In this document: piece by piece, positions 55,137-64,000 of the stretch
Position numbering within the stretch: the stretch's first letter is position 1
Layout: every line of letters starts with the position of its first letter
NCBI RefSeq assembly: GCF_028553785.1
Contig: NZ_CP067136.1
Location: forward strand, 1,550,001 to 1,614,000
Source of the DNA: Paracoccus fistulariae
GTDB taxonomy: Bacteria; Pseudomonadota; Alphaproteobacteria; Rhodobacterales; Rhodobacteraceae
Direction of reading: 5' to 3'
Length of the DNA stretch: 64,000 nucleotides
Made by a program: the position numbers and the translations under genes
Notes under the pieces: generated by a model
What the model saw: only the letters and a program-made list of their open reading frames with translations
Databases searched by the model: none
Told to the model about the DNA's origin: nothing

Positions 55137-55468
55137 TCGGCGCTAGTCCAATCGGGGTTCCAGTCCGGGCGAGCCTTGCGGATCGCGGCGACGACATCTT
55201 CGGGCGGGTTCGGGGTCTGTGCCTTGTAGGTGGCATAGACCTGAAGCGTGGCGGTATCGCGGGCGGCCAGAAACCATTTTCCGCAGCCATAGGCATGGCG
55301 CCAGCGTTCGAAATGCACGCCACGGGGGTTCTTGCGATCGAAGAGATAGGCCTCGAACTGGCGGTCATCGCCTTCGGGGCCCACGCGTTTCAGATGCGCC
55401 TCGCCCCCGGGCGCAAGTTCGGTTTCCTCGGCGGCGATGCCGCAATAGGGACAGGTCAGGATCAGCAT
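55133..55468 (-). CDS. soxD: Sarcosine oxidase subunit delta
   Basis: 111 residues. Zinc-binding small subunit: starts LILTCPYCGIAAEETEL with CxxC, and continues HFERWRHAYGCGKWFLAARDT. Its ATG directly abuts the TAG of the TfoX-like gene upstream, so the two are expressed together. Confidence 0.95.
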   Translation of the reverse strand: MLILTCPYCGIAAEETELAPGGEAHLKRVGPEGDDRQFEAYLFDRKNPRGVHFERWRHAYGCGKWFLAARDTATLQVYATYKAQTPNPPEDVVAAIRKARPDWNPDWTSAE

Positions 55469-55804
55469 CTAGACATCTTTCGCAGGCAGGTGAGAGACGA
55501 AATCAAGCGACATGCGCGCCAGAGACTGGCGCAGACTGTCATCGGCAAGCGGATCGCCCGACAGCCAGACATAGCCCGGCGCGGCGCGGCCGCCCTGGAC
55601 CATCGGCCGGGTTCCGGGAAGGGTGAGCGCCCGCGCCTCGGCCGAGCGCCCGACGCGGTACATGGCCCGGCCCTGGCGCGCAGCGCAGAGCATATGTCCG
55701 TTCAGCAGATAGCAGAGCCCGCCGAACATGGCGCGGCTGCTGATGCCTGCCGGGTGGCCGAGGTCGTCGAGCATGCGGGATTCGAGTGCGGGATCGCGCG
55801 TCAT
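55469..55804 (-). CDS. TfoX N-terminal domain protein inside the sarcosine oxidase operon
   Basis: 111 residues. The TfoX_N pattern is visible as SSRAMFGGLCYLLNGHMLCAAR and later LPGTRPM. In other bacteria TfoX activates competence genes; most short members have unknown roles. GGGGA lies seven bases before the ATG. It abuts soxD with no gap. The upstream spacer carries the structured hairpin repeat. Confidence 0.88.
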   Translation of the reverse strand: MTRDPALESRMLDDLGHPAGISSRAMFGGLCYLLNGHMLCAARQGRAMYRVGRSAEARALTLPGTRPMVQGGRAAPGYVWLSGDPLADDSLRQSLARMSLDFVSHLPAKDV

Positions 55805-55829
55805 GGCCGTCCCCGCCTGTGCGGGAAAG

Positions 55830-55880
55830 CCGGGGGCTGACTGCCCCCGGACCCCCGTGGATATTTTGGCACAAAAGATC
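55830..55880. repeat. Hairpin-plus-tail intergenic repeat, copy 1
   Basis: CCGGGGGC (55830-55837) and GCCCCCGG (55843-55850) form an 8-bp hairpin with loop TGACT, then ACCCCCGT and the tail GGATATTTTGGCACAAAAGAT (55859-55879). The same order and spacing occur at 62895-62946. It sits within the sox operon between the small membrane protein and the TfoX-like gene. Confidence 0.7.
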
Positions 55881-55912
55881 GGGAATGCGGTGATCCCGTC
55901 CTGCCTGCGGCC

Positions 55913-56131
55913 TTAATTGGCCGGTTCGACCGCGATTGCGTCGCCCGGATCGTCGGTTGCGGGCGCGTCAGTGGCCGGATCGTCAGGCGTTTCCACCGTG
56001 ACGGCTGAATCGACACCCTGTTCAGCCGTGTCCGGGCCGTCGCCCGACATGAGAAAGAACAGGAGCGCGACCACCACGACGACCCCGCCGATGATGAACA
56101 GGAGCCTGTTATTGCTGTTTCCGTCTGCCAT
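55913..56131 (-). CDS. Small single-pass membrane protein in the sarcosine oxidase operon
   Basis: 72 residues from the ATG at 56131, with AAGGGA six bases upstream. One membrane helix at about residues 9-29 (LLFIIGGVVVVVALLFFLM) follows a polar N-terminus. The rest is a periplasmic or cytosolic acidic tail with repeated DPATDAPATDDP. No family recognised. Located 91 bases downstream of soxB, in the same direction. Confidence 0.75.
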   Translation of the reverse strand: MADGNSNNRLLFIIGGVVVVVALLFFLMSGDGPDTAEQGVDSAVTVETPDDPATDAPATDDPGDAIAVEPAN

Positions 56132-56222
56132 GTGTTTCCCTTTCGGAAGTCGGTTGGACGCAAGGAAAATTCGCATCCCGGCAGATAGGTTCCAGCGCTG
56201 TGCGGGCTCGGCAAGACCATGC

Positions 56223-57485
56223 CTAATGCGCCACGCCGGCGGCCACGGATTCGTCGATAAACCGCCCTTCGCGGAATCGGTTCAGCCCGTAATCGGCCGC
56301 AAGGGGCCCCGGTTTGCCATTGGCGATCAGTTCCGCCATTGCCCAGCCCGAGCCGGGGATGGCCTTGAAACCGCCGGTGCCCCAGCCACAATTGACGAAG
56401 ATATTGTCGACGGGCGTGGTCGACAGGATCGGCGAGCGGTCGCCGGTCATGTCCACGATCCCGCCCCATTGGCGCAGCATTTTCAGCCGCGAGATCATCG
56501 GGAAGGTTTCGACCAGCGCACGAACGGTTTCCTCGACATGGTGCCAGGAGCCGCGCTGCGTGTAGTTGTTGAAGCCGTCCGTGCCGCCGCCGATCACCAT
56601 TTCGCCCTTGTCGGATTGCGACAGGTAGCCATGGACCGTATTCGCCATGACCACCACATCCATGCAGGGTTTGATCGGTTCGCTGACCAGCGCCTGCAGC
56701 GCCACGCTTTCGATCGGCAGGCGGAAGCCCGCCATCTCCGCGAGTTGGCTGGAGTGACCGGCGACGACCAGGGCCAGCTTGTCGCATCCGATCCGGCCTT
56801 TCGAGGTGTTGACGGCGCGGACCTGACCGGCCTCGGTCTCGATCCCCTGCACCTCGCAATTCTGGATGATATGCATGCCCATGTCGGAACAGGCGCGGGC
56901 ATAGCCCCAGGCCACCGCATCATGCCGGGCAGTGCCGCCGCGCGCCTGATAGAGACCGCCCAGAACCGGATAGCGCGGCCCGTCCAGATTGATGATCGGC
57001 ACCAGTTCCTTCAGTCGCGCGGGCTCGATCCATTCGGTCGAGACGCCCTGAAGATTATTGGCATAGACCGTGCGCTTGTAGCCGCGAACCTCATGTTCGG
57101 TCTGGGCCAGCATGATCAAGCCGCGCGGGCTGAACATGATATTGTAGTTCAGATCCTGCGACAAATCCTCATAGAGCTGCAGCGATTTATTGTAGATCGC
57201 GGCCGAGGGATCCTGCAGGTAATTCGAGCGGATGATGGTGGTGTTGCGCCCGGTATTGCCACCACCCAGCCAGCCCTTTTCGATCACCGCGATATCAGTG
57301 ATGCCGAAATTCTTGCCCAGATAATAGGCCGTCGCCAGACCGTGTCCGCCCGCGCCGACGATCACCACCTTGTATTTGTCGCGCGGTTCGGGATTGGCCC
57401 ATGCCCGCTGCCAGCCGGTATGCTGGCGGAACGCTTCGCGCGCGATGGCGAAGATGGAATAATGGCCGGAGCGAGGTGACGGCAT
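56223..57485 (-). CDS. soxB: Sarcosine oxidase subunit beta
   Basis: 420 residues from the ATG at 57485, preceded by GGGGG; the frame runs back to 57542 without a good site. Flavoprotein subunit. FAD-binding VVIVGAGGHGLATAYYLGK near residue 40; GGGNTGRNTTIIRSNYL, which carries the region of the covalent flavin in this family; and C-terminal NCGWGTGGFKAIPGSGW. First gene of the sox operon, divergent from ccmI. Confidence 0.95.
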   Translation of the reverse strand: MPSPRSGHYSIFAIAREAFRQHTGWQRAWANPEPRDKYKVVIVGAGGHGLATAYYLGKNFGITDIAVIEKGWLGGGNTGRNTTIIRSNYLQDPSAAIYNKSLQLYEDLSQDLNYNIMFSPRGLIMLAQTEHEVRGYKRTVYANNLQGVSTEWIEPARLKELVPIINLDGPRYPVLGGLYQARGGTARHDAVAWGYARACSDMGMHIIQNCEVQGIETEAGQVRAVNTSKGRIGCDKLALVVAGHSSQLAEMAGFRLPIESVALQALVSEPIKPCMDVVVMANTVHGYLSQSDKGEMVIGGGTDGFNNYTQRGSWHHVEETVRALVETFPMISRLKMLRQWGGIVDMTGDRSPILSTTPVDNIFVNCGWGTGGFKAIPGSGWAMAELIANGKPGPLAADYGLNRFREGRFIDESVAAGVAH

Positions 57486-57513
57486 CAGGGACCCCCAGAA
57501 AAATTCTTGCGTC

Positions 57514-57595
57514 AGCATGGCGGCAGGTCGCGACATGCTCAAGACAGCATGCGGCAGATCAAGGCGAATTGCGACATCTTCGAAGCGATGCTGTC
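57514..57595. promoter_or_regulatory. Cluster of AGCATG/CATGCT elements between soxB and ccmI
   Basis: AGCATG at 57514, CATGCT at 57534 and AGCATG at 57546 (the last two form a 6-bp inverted repeat with a 6-base spacer), and ATGCTGTC at 57588-57595, complementary to GACAGCAT at 57543-57550. The 57514 and 57546 copies are 32 bases apart. It fills the divergent promoter region and may hold a regulator site; the factor is unknown. Confidence 0.35.
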
Positions 57596-57677
57596 ATATC
57601 CGTGATCGGCTGCGACAGCTGTGCGCTTTCAGTCGCGGCGGTTTCACACTAAGGGAAGGGGAGAACGGAGGACATGC

Positions 57678-58889
57678 ATGTTCTGGATCATCTGTGCGGC
57701 GCTGGTCTTGGTCGTCGCAACCGCCATCCTCAGCCCGATCCGGCGCGCGCGCAGCGAAACGCGGGCGGAACCGGCGGCGGCCTATGATTTGCAGGTCTAT
57801 CGCGACCAGTTGCGCGAAGTGGATCGCGATCTGCAGCGGGGCGTGATCGGGGCCGGGGATGCGGCGCGGCTGAAAACCGAGATCGGGCGCAAGATCCTTG
57901 AAGCGGACCGGCGGCTGAGCGAAAGCCAGCCGCAATCGGGCGGCGGCGCGTCGGTGCTGCCTGTCGCGGCTCTGGCGCTGATTCTGGTTGCTGCGGGCGG
58001 CCTTTACTGGCGACAGGGCGCGCCCGGTGCTGCCGATATGCCGATGGCCGAGCGGCTGCGGACCGCGCAACTGTCCTATGACAACCGCCCCTCGCAGGCG
58101 CAGGCCGAGGCTGCCGCGCCCAAGGCCGCGCCGGTCGAGATGTCCGAAGAGGATCAACGCCTGATCCAGCAGCTTCGTGAAACGGTGGCAGCGCGTCCCG
58201 ATGATGCGCAGGGCCTGACCTTTCTGGTGACCTATGAAACCCGCAGCGGCAATATCGCCGCCGCGCGCGAGGCGCAGCAGCGGCTGATCGATCTGCGCGG
58301 CAGCAAGGCGACGGCCGATGACTATATGCGGCTGGGCGCGCTGATGGCCGAGGCGGCAGGCGGCATCATCACGCCAGAGGCCGAGCGCGCCATCGGGCAG
58401 GCTTTGCAGATCGATCCCGGTCAATCGCAGGCCCGCTATCTGATCGGGCTGATGTATCTGCAGAACGGCCGACCGGACCGCACCTTTGTCATCTGGCGCC
58501 AGTTGCTGGAAGAGGGGCCGGAAACCGCACCCTGGATTCCGCTGATCCGCGCCTCGATCCCCGATCTGGCCTGGCTGGCCGGAGAGCCAGATTATACCGC
58601 CCCTGCCCCGACCGGCCCAAGCGCCGCGGATATGGCCGCGGCCCAGGATATGACCCCGCAGGAACGGCAGGAGTTCATTCGCGGCATGGTGGCGCAGCTT
58701 GAGGATCGTCTGGCCACCGATGGCGGCAGTCCCGAGGAATGGGGGCGGCTGATCTCGTCTCTCGTCGTGGTCGGTGAAGAGGAGCGCGCCCAAAACATCT
58801 GGGCCGAGGCGCAATCGACCTTTGCCGCCTCACCCGAGGCGCTTGCCATGTTGCGCGCTGTGGCGGAAAACGCGGGGCTGGGCGAATGA
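57678..58889 (+). CDS. ccmI: Cytochrome c biogenesis protein CcmI
   Basis: 403 residues from the ATG at 57678 with GGAGG six bases upstream. Two N-terminal membrane spans ([36 protein letters not shown]) flank a cytosolic loop with [21 protein letters not shown], the CcmI hallmark; the periplasmic part has TPR-like helices that hold apocytochrome. Works with CcmF/CcmH in haem attachment. Overlaps ruvX by ATGA. Confidence 0.95.
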   Translation: MFWIICAALVLVVATAILSPIRRARSETRAEPAAAYDLQVYRDQLREVDRDLQRGVIGAGDAARLKTEIGRKILEADRRLSESQPQSGGGASVLPVAALALILVAAGGLYWRQGAPGAADMPMAERLRTAQLSYDNRPSQAQAEAAAPKAAPVEMSEEDQRLIQQLRETVAARPDDAQGLTFLVTYETRSGNIAAAREAQQRLIDLRGSKATADDYMRLGALMAEAAGGIITPEAERAIGQALQIDPGQSQARYLIGLMYLQNGRPDRTFVIWRQLLEEGPETAPWIPLIRASIPDLAWLAGEPDYTAPAPTGPSAADMAAAQDMTPQERQEFIRGMVAQLEDRLATDGGSPEEWGRLISSLVVVGEEERAQNIWAEAQSTFAASPEALAMLRAVAENAGLGE

Positions 58890-59362
58890 TCCATGACGAC
58901 ATCACGGATTTTGCCGGCGCATTGCCTGCTGCCGGGGCGATTGCGGGGCTGGATCTGGGGACCAAGACCATCGGTGTGGCCGTCAGCGACGGCCTGCGTC
59001 AGGTGGCCTCACCGATCAGCGTGATCCGGCGTAAGAAATTCACGCTGGATGCGCAGGAATTGCTGACAATCGCGGCAGAGCGTGGGCTGGTCGGTCTGAT
59101 CCTTGGTCTGCCGCGCAATATGGATGGCAGCGAAGGCCCGCGCGCGCAGTCCACGCGCGCCTTTGCGCGTAATCTGAGCAAGCTGACGGATCTGCCCATC
59201 GGCTTCTGGGATGAGCGTCTGTCCACAGTCGCGGCAGAGCGTGCGCTGCTGGAGGCCGATACCTCGCGCAAGCGCCGGGCCGAGGTGATCGATCAGGTCG
59301 CGGCAGGTTACATTCTGCAAGGCGCACTGGACCGGCTGCGTTATCTGGCGAGACCGGCGTGA
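58886..59362 (+). CDS. ruvX: Putative Holliday junction resolvase (YqgF/RuvX)
   Basis: 158 residues. RNase H-like fold: [16 protein letters not shown] near the start carries the first catalytic Asp, [12 protein letters not shown] the conserved loop, [18 protein letters not shown] a second acidic cluster, and the C-terminal [14 protein letters not shown]. Possible role in pre-16S rRNA maturation. Tightly coupled to ccmI and the DUF1289 gene. Confidence 0.96.
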   Translation: MIHDDITDFAGALPAAGAIAGLDLGTKTIGVAVSDGLRQVASPISVIRRKKFTLDAQELLTIAAERGLVGLILGLPRNMDGSEGPRAQSTRAFARNLSKLTDLPIGFWDERLSTVAAERALLEADTSRKRRAEVIDQVAAGYILQGALDRLRYLARPA

Positions 59363-59556
59363 TCCAAAGCCCCTGCATCAATATCTGCGTCATGGACAAG
59401 CAGCAGGATCTTTGCGTCGGCTGCTATCGCAGTCTGGCCGAGATCGCCGACTGGGGCGGCATGACGCCTGCTGAACGGCAGGCCATCATGGCGCAGCTTC
59501 CGGGCCGCAGGCAGGCGCTGAAAGACAGGCGCCGCCGCGACAGGGCGCGGGATTAG
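59359..59556 (+). CDS. DUF1289 protein
   Basis: 65 residues from a GTG overlapping the ruvX stop. Four Cys in the pattern [31 protein letters not shown], probably binding zinc, as in the family. Function unknown. Short and basic at the C-terminus. Confidence 0.92.
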   Translation: MIQSPCINICVMDKQQDLCVGCYRSLAEIADWGGMTPAERQAIMAQLPGRRQALKDRRRRDRARD

Positions 59557-59593
59557 CCGCGCGGCGATTTCGCCACGCGGGGGTTGATCCGTG

Positions 59594-59950
59594 TCAGCTT
59601 TCGCTGTCGACGTGAATGATGCGAATGCTGCGCACGGTGGTGCTGATCCGGCCGCGCACCTCATCGGGTTCCGCCGCAACCGCCTGCATCAGCGCCCGCA
59701 TATCGCCGCGCGCGGTGTTCAGCTGATCGATCAGCGACATTACCATCGACAGTGAATCGTCAGGCAATTCGTAGGCTTCGGCCAGATCGACCAGCAATTG
59801 CAGCCGCGCCAGATCGGCCTCGCGATAGGCCGGGCCATGCGCCGTCGTCACCGGAGAAACGACGCGGGCACGGACAAAGGCCCCCAGACGAGGCTGGGTC
59901 AGCTCTTCAACGCGGGAAATCACTTCGGTTTCGCTGTAAAAGCGCGTCAT
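59594..59950 (-). CDS. cbpM: Chaperone modulator CbpM-like protein
   Basis: 118 residues; the MerR-like start FYSETEVISRVEELTQPRLGAFVRARV and the helical remainder match CbpM, which inhibits the DnaJ-like partner CbpA. It begins four bases after the cbpA stop. Identity comes mainly from gene order. Confidence 0.85.
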   Translation of the reverse strand: MTRFYSETEVISRVEELTQPRLGAFVRARVVSPVTTAHGPAYREADLARLQLLVDLAEAYELPDDSLSMVMSLIDQLNTARGDMRALMQAVAAEPDEVRGRISTTVRSIRIIHVDSES

Positions 59951-59954
59951 GCCG

Positions 59955-60911
59955 TTACACCTCCGCCTTCAGTTCGGACCGGGGATCATAGCTGTGATCC
60001 TTACGCCATTTTTCCATGAATTCCGTTAAATCGTCATCAACTTTGGGTGGCATCACAACTTTCAGCTCGACCGTCTGATCGCCGCCATTGATGCCGCGCC
60101 CCTTCAACCGCAGTTTCCGCCCGGTATTAGAGCCTGCGGGAATGGTCAGGTTGACGGTGCCGTCAATGGTCGGGACCCGCACCTTGCCGCCCAAGGCGGC
60201 TTCGTAAATGGTGATCGGCAGGCCAAGATGGATATTGTTTCCGTCGCGCTGAAAATCGGGATGCGGCGCAATGGAGATGGTCAGATAGGCATCGCCCGGA
60301 CCACCCTGCCCCATGCCCGCGCCGCCCTTGCCCTTCAGCCGGATCGTCTGACCGTCGCGCACCCCCTTGGGAATCGTGACGTCCAGATCCCCCCCCTCGG
60401 GCAGCGAGATCCGCGTCTTGCCGCCCTTGGCGGCGGTCATGAAGTCGATTTCCAGATTGAAGCGGTAATCCTGCCCGCGCACATGAAAATCGCGCGGGTT
60501 TTCATAACCCTGACTGCGATAGCTGCCAAAGCCGCCATCGCCGAAACCGCTGCCAGCCGCGCCGCGACGGCCAAACAGGTCCGAGAAGACGTCAGAGAGG
60601 TCGGGATCGCCCTCGAACCCGTAGCTGCGCGAATAGGGGTTATCCGCGGCCTCGGCATGTTCGCGATAATAGCGCCGCTGCGGTTTTTCCTGACCCTGAT
60701 CGTCGATTTCGCCGGCATCGAAGCGGCGGCGCTTTTCGGGATCCTTCAGCAGGTCATAGGCGGATGACGCGGCCTTGAACCGCGCCGTCGCCGCCGGATC
60801 GGGATTGAGATCGGGGTGATCGTTCTTGGCAATCTTGCGATATGCCTTCTTGATCTCGGCATCGCTTGCCGTCTTCTTCAGCCCCAAGGCTTCATATGGA
60901 TCACCCGCCAT
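59955..60911 (-). CDS. cbpA: DnaJ-family co-chaperone (CbpA-like)
   Basis: 318 residues from the ATG at 60911 (a preceding GTG is an alternative). J domain at residues 5-70 with the HPD tripeptide in NDHPDLNPD, a Gly/Phe-rich linker (GAAGSGFGDGGFGSY), and two DnaJ C-terminal substrate-binding domains (VTIPKGVRDGQTIRLKGKGG). Lacks the zinc-finger domain of canonical DnaJ. Co-chaperone of DnaK; controlled by CbpM. Confidence 0.94.
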   Translation of the reverse strand: MAGDPYEALGLKKTASDAEIKKAYRKIAKNDHPDLNPDPAATARFKAASSAYDLLKDPEKRRRFDAGEIDDQGQEKPQRRYYREHAEAADNPYSRSYGFEGDPDLSDVFSDLFGRRGAAGSGFGDGGFGSYRSQGYENPRDFHVRGQDYRFNLEIDFMTAAKGGKTRISLPEGGDLDVTIPKGVRDGQTIRLKGKGGAGMGQGGPGDAYLTISIAPHPDFQRDGNNIHLGLPITIYEAALGGKVRVPTIDGTVNLTIPAGSNTGRKLRLKGRGINGGDQTVELKVVMPPKVDDDLTEFMEKWRKDHSYDPRSELKAEV

Positions 60912-60977
60912 CACGGCCCCCGCACAAAACTGCTCTTATCGCTACCACACACCAAGATAGGTGCGAGGCAGGTTTCA

Positions 60978-62036
60978 TCAATAGGGCATCGCATGCCGCT
61001 TGTGCGTGCGATTGATCTCTTTCACCAGATCCTCGGACAGCGACAGATCGAAGCCCGCAATCAGATGCTGCAATTGTTCGACCGTGGTGGCACCGATGAT
61101 GGGCACGACCTTGAACGGTCGGGTCAATTGCCAGGCAATCGCCATCTGCGCCAGATCGAGGCCATGCCGCGCGGCAAGCTGCAGATAGGCGTCGGTTGCG
61201 GTCAGGGCCAGATCGGTCTTGCGCCCGCCCAGATCGCCGGGTCCGCCCGTGGCCTTGTCCACCGCGACGCGGCTGCCCTCGGGCACGGCGCCGTCCTGAT
61301 ATTTCCCGGTCAAGAGGCCCGTCGCCAGCGGTGAATAGGACAGCAGCGTCACATCCTCATTCACGGCGACCTCGGCAAGGTCGGTGTCATAGAGACGGTA
61401 GAGCAGCGAATATTCGTTCTGGATCGCAGCCATGCGCGGCGCGCCGATCCGGTCGGCCACGTCGCACCAGCGCGTCAGGCCCCAGGCACTTTCATTGGAA
61501 AGGCCCACCGCGCGGATCTTGCCCGCCTTCTGCGCCTGCGCCAGCCCGTCCAGCACATCGGCCATGTGATCCAGCGTCCGCTGACGGTTCTGCCCCGAGG
61601 GATCGTAATTCCAGTTTTGCCGGAAAGCATAGCTGCCGCGCACCGGCCAATGCAGCTGATAGAGGTCGATGTGATCGGTCTGCAGCCGACGCAGCGAGGC
61701 GTCGACCGTCCGGGCAATCGTCGCGCCGTCATAATCCGCGCCATCGCGCACCATCTGGCTGGGACCGGTGATCTTGGTGGCGATTTCCACCTTGTCGCGA
61801 TTGCCGGGTCTGGCCAGCCAGTTGCCCAGAATTTTCTCGGAATTGCCGACGGTCTCGCGCCGCACCGGGTTGACCGGATACATCTCGGCGCAATCCATGA
61901 AGGTCATGCCAGCCTCGACCGACAGGTCGATCTGGCGATGCGCATCGGATTCTGGCGTCTGGTTGCCGAAGGTCATCGTCCCCAGACAGATCTCGCTGAC
62001 CTCGACATCGCTTCCGCCCAGTTTCACACGCTTCAT
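60978..62036 (-). CDS. Aldo/keto reductase (Tas-like)
   Basis: 352 residues from the ATG at 62036; an upstream frame to 62261 covers the next intergenic region and is rejected. NADPH-dependent TIM barrel. The catalytic tetrad is visible: Asp and Tyr in FMDCAEMYPV, Lys in IATKI, and His in LYQLHWP. The ending KEINRTHKRHAMPY is typical of Tas-type enzymes. Substrate not inferable. Confidence 0.92.
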   Translation of the reverse strand: MKRVKLGGSDVEVSEICLGTMTFGNQTPESDAHRQIDLSVEAGMTFMDCAEMYPVNPVRRETVGNSEKILGNWLARPGNRDKVEIATKITGPSQMVRDGADYDGATIARTVDASLRRLQTDHIDLYQLHWPVRGSYAFRQNWNYDPSGQNRQRTLDHMADVLDGLAQAQKAGKIRAVGLSNESAWGLTRWCDVADRIGAPRMAAIQNEYSLLYRLYDTDLAEVAVNEDVTLLSYSPLATGLLTGKYQDGAVPEGSRVAVDKATGGPGDLGGRKTDLALTATDAYLQLAARHGLDLAQMAIAWQLTRPFKVVPIIGATTVEQLQHLIAGFDLSLSEDLVKEINRTHKRHAMPY

Positions 62037-62125
62037 CGGATTTCCTTTCCTTGCCATCGCAGCGGAAGCTAGCGATAACGCAGGCAGGTTCAAGGCCCCC
62101 TTTTCCGCGTCGATGGCAGCGCGGA

Positions 62126-62878
<753 letters not shown>

Positions 62879-62894
62879 GGCAGGCACCGTTGCA

Positions 62895-62946
62895 GCGGGG
62901 GTTTTGCACCCCCGCACCCCCGCAGGATATTTGGGCACAAAAGATG
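62895..62946. repeat. Hairpin-plus-tail intergenic repeat, copy 2
   Basis: GCGGGGGT (62895-62902) and ACCCCCGC (62908-62915) form an 8-bp hairpin with loop TTTGC, then ACCCCCGCA and the tail GGATATTTGGGCACAAAAGAT (62925-62945). Tail bases match copy 1 at 20 of 21 positions. Located between the two ATPase genes, 17 bases before the next ATG. Confidence 0.7.
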
Positions 62947-62955
62947 GGGCATGGG

Positions 62956-63843
62956 TTAGAGCCCTCCGGGAAATTCGGTTTCGAGGCTTTCATCGAGCAG
63001 GTGGGGATCGCGCCAACTGTCCTGGCGTTGCAGCACCGGCAGGCGGTCGACCGGGTGGTCGAGGCGCGGCAGGCTGTTCAGCAGGCCTTGCGTATAGGGG
63101 TGGCGGGCCTGATGCAGATCCCTGGCGGCGAGGGTTTCGACGATCTGGCCTGCATACATGATCAACACCCGGTCGCAGAATTGGGCAACGAGGTTCAGGT
63201 CATGGCTGATGAAGATCAGCCCCATGCCGCGATCACGGACAAGGCGGTCCATGATATTGAGGACCTCGGTCCGGACCGAGACATCCAGGGCGCTGGTCGG
63301 TTCGTCGGCGATCAGGATCTCTGGGTCGGGGGCCAGCATCATCGCGATCATGATGCGTTGGCCCATACCGCCAGAGACCTCATGCGGATAGGCCCCCATG
63401 ACGCGTTCGGGATCGCGGATCTGCACCGCTTCGAGCATGTCGAGCGCCTTTTGCCGGGCGGCTTTCTTGCCGCCGCCCGCGTGGAGGCGATAGGCCTCGA
63501 TGATCTGGTCGCCGATGGTCATGACCGGGTTCAGGCTGAATTTCGGATCCTGCATCACCATGCTGATGCGGTTACCGCGGATATCCAGCATCTTGCGTTC
63601 GGGGAGGTTCAGGATCGACTGGCCTTCCAGATCCAGCCTGTCGGCGGTCACCTTGCCGGGCGGGCGGACCAGCCCCAGGATGGCGCGTCCGGTCATGGAT
63701 TTGCCACTGCCGGATTCGCCCACCACGCCCAGCCTTTCGCGCCCCAGATCGAAGCTGACGCCGCGGACGGCATCGAAGACGCCTTGGCGCGTGGGAAAGC
63801 TGACCCGCAGGTTGCGGATCGACAGCATGGGTGTTTGCGTCAT
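62956..63843 (-). CDS. Peptide/nickel-type ABC transporter ATP-binding protein (DppD/OppD-like)
   Basis: 295 residues from the ATG at 63843, overlapping the permease stop by ATGA. Walker [17 protein letters not shown] near residue 39 (Met replaces the usual Thr after Ser, as is common in this branch), signature [15 protein letters not shown], Walker [15 protein letters not shown], then the C-terminal oligopeptide-type domain ([15 protein letters not shown]). Confidence 0.94.
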   Translation of the reverse strand: MTQTPMLSIRNLRVSFPTRQGVFDAVRGVSFDLGRERLGVVGESGSGKSMTGRAILGLVRPPGKVTADRLDLEGQSILNLPERKMLDIRGNRISMVMQDPKFSLNPVMTIGDQIIEAYRLHAGGGKKAARQKALDMLEAVQIRDPERVMGAYPHEVSGGMGQRIMIAMMLAPDPEILIADEPTSALDVSVRTEVLNIMDRLVRDRGMGLIFISHDLNLVAQFCDRVLIMYAGQIVETLAARDLHQARHPYTQGLLNSLPRLDHPVDRLPVLQRQDSWRDPHLLDESLETEFPGGL

Positions 63844-64000
63844 GTCTTGGCCTCTTTCGGATCAAGCACGTCGCGCAGCCCGTCGCCCAGCAGGTTGAAG
63901 GCCAGCGAGACGATGAAGATGGCCAGACCCGGCATCGCCGCGACCCACCAGAAATCGAGGATATAGATGCGCCCGTCCGAAATCATCGCCCCCCATTCCG
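63840..64000 (-). CDS. ABC transporter permease, C-terminal fragment (DppC-like)
   Basis: Cut by the right edge. The visible 53 residues, read on the minus strand, end in a membrane segment with [31 protein letters not shown], the characteristic C-terminus of OppC/DppC permeases. It completes the transporter together with the two ATPases; the binding protein and second permease would lie beyond the window. Confidence 0.85.
   Translation of the reverse strand, partial: EWGAMISDGRIYILDFWWVAAMPGLAIFIVSLAFNLLGDGLRDVLDPKEAKT

Noticed and set aside
52206..55229. A frame of over 1,100 codons antisense to soxA
   Set aside because: Its length mirrors soxA; no motif, no ribosome site, and shadow-like composition. 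soxA has full domain support.

Overview
The window looks like a chromosomal segment from a Rhodobacterales alphaproteobacterium, most likely Paracoccus or a close relative. The DNA is GC-rich and genes are packed tightly, with many 4-base ATGA/GTGA stop-start overlaps. Its signature loci are a smoEFGK-smoS-mtlK polyol operon of the Rhodobacter type, heterotetrameric sarcosine oxidase (soxB/D/A/G), the hemD-mitofilin-hemY order and DUF1289 and DUF4170 proteins. I see no rRNA, CRISPR array, prophage or insertion sequence. This is core chromosome with a few accessory insertions inside operons. Assignments rest on reading translated motifs and gene order; no database search was run.

Left part (1-12974): a 5'-truncated peroxidase-related protein, then a leftward polyol operon (substrate-binding protein, two permeases, ATPase, sorbitol dehydrogenase, mannitol dehydrogenase, HAD phosphatase, xylulokinase). 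Its divergent SorC-type regulator is separated from it by a compact two-promoter operator region. Together these genes would import sorbitol, mannitol or arabitol and oxidise them to fructose or xylulose. After it come a flavin monooxygenase, a secreted metallo-beta-lactamase-fold phosphodiesterase and a LysE exporter.

Middle-left (13068-27799): tRNA-Thr(CGT); hemY, an alphaproteobacterial Mic60/mitofilin and hemD; divergent tsaD-gpsA-yciI-EVE; DUF4170-waaA-lpxK (lipid A/Kdo); a tiny membrane ORF with an XpaC-family protein; truA; a sugar transferase; a universal stress protein; DUF1801; and nfu-tsaB-rimI.

Middle (28206-42749): a purine-nucleoside-type BMP ABC transporter operon ending in purine nucleoside phosphorylase, with a LysE-family exporter between its two permeases; mnmH; an L,D-transpeptidase; a copper group (copA, a coupled GDSL esterase, a PCuAC chaperone, a small exported protein); rpmB; and a PEP-mutase-like protein overlapping ada.

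Right part (42819-64000): meaB; a thioredoxin-like protein; serS; an unrecognised membrane protein; der-bamB-yfgM; an unrecognised protein; sodB; the sarcosine oxidase operon with two extra genes inside it; ccmI-ruvX-DUF1289; cbpA-cbpM; an aldo/keto reductase; and part of a peptide/nickel-type ABC transporter that runs off the right edge.

Points most worth a second look are the smo operator region, a structured hairpin-plus-tail intergenic repeat (two clear copies and one degenerate), the genes inserted in the sox and nucleoside operons, and the Cys-rich reading frame in the only large non-coding gap, upstream of copA.
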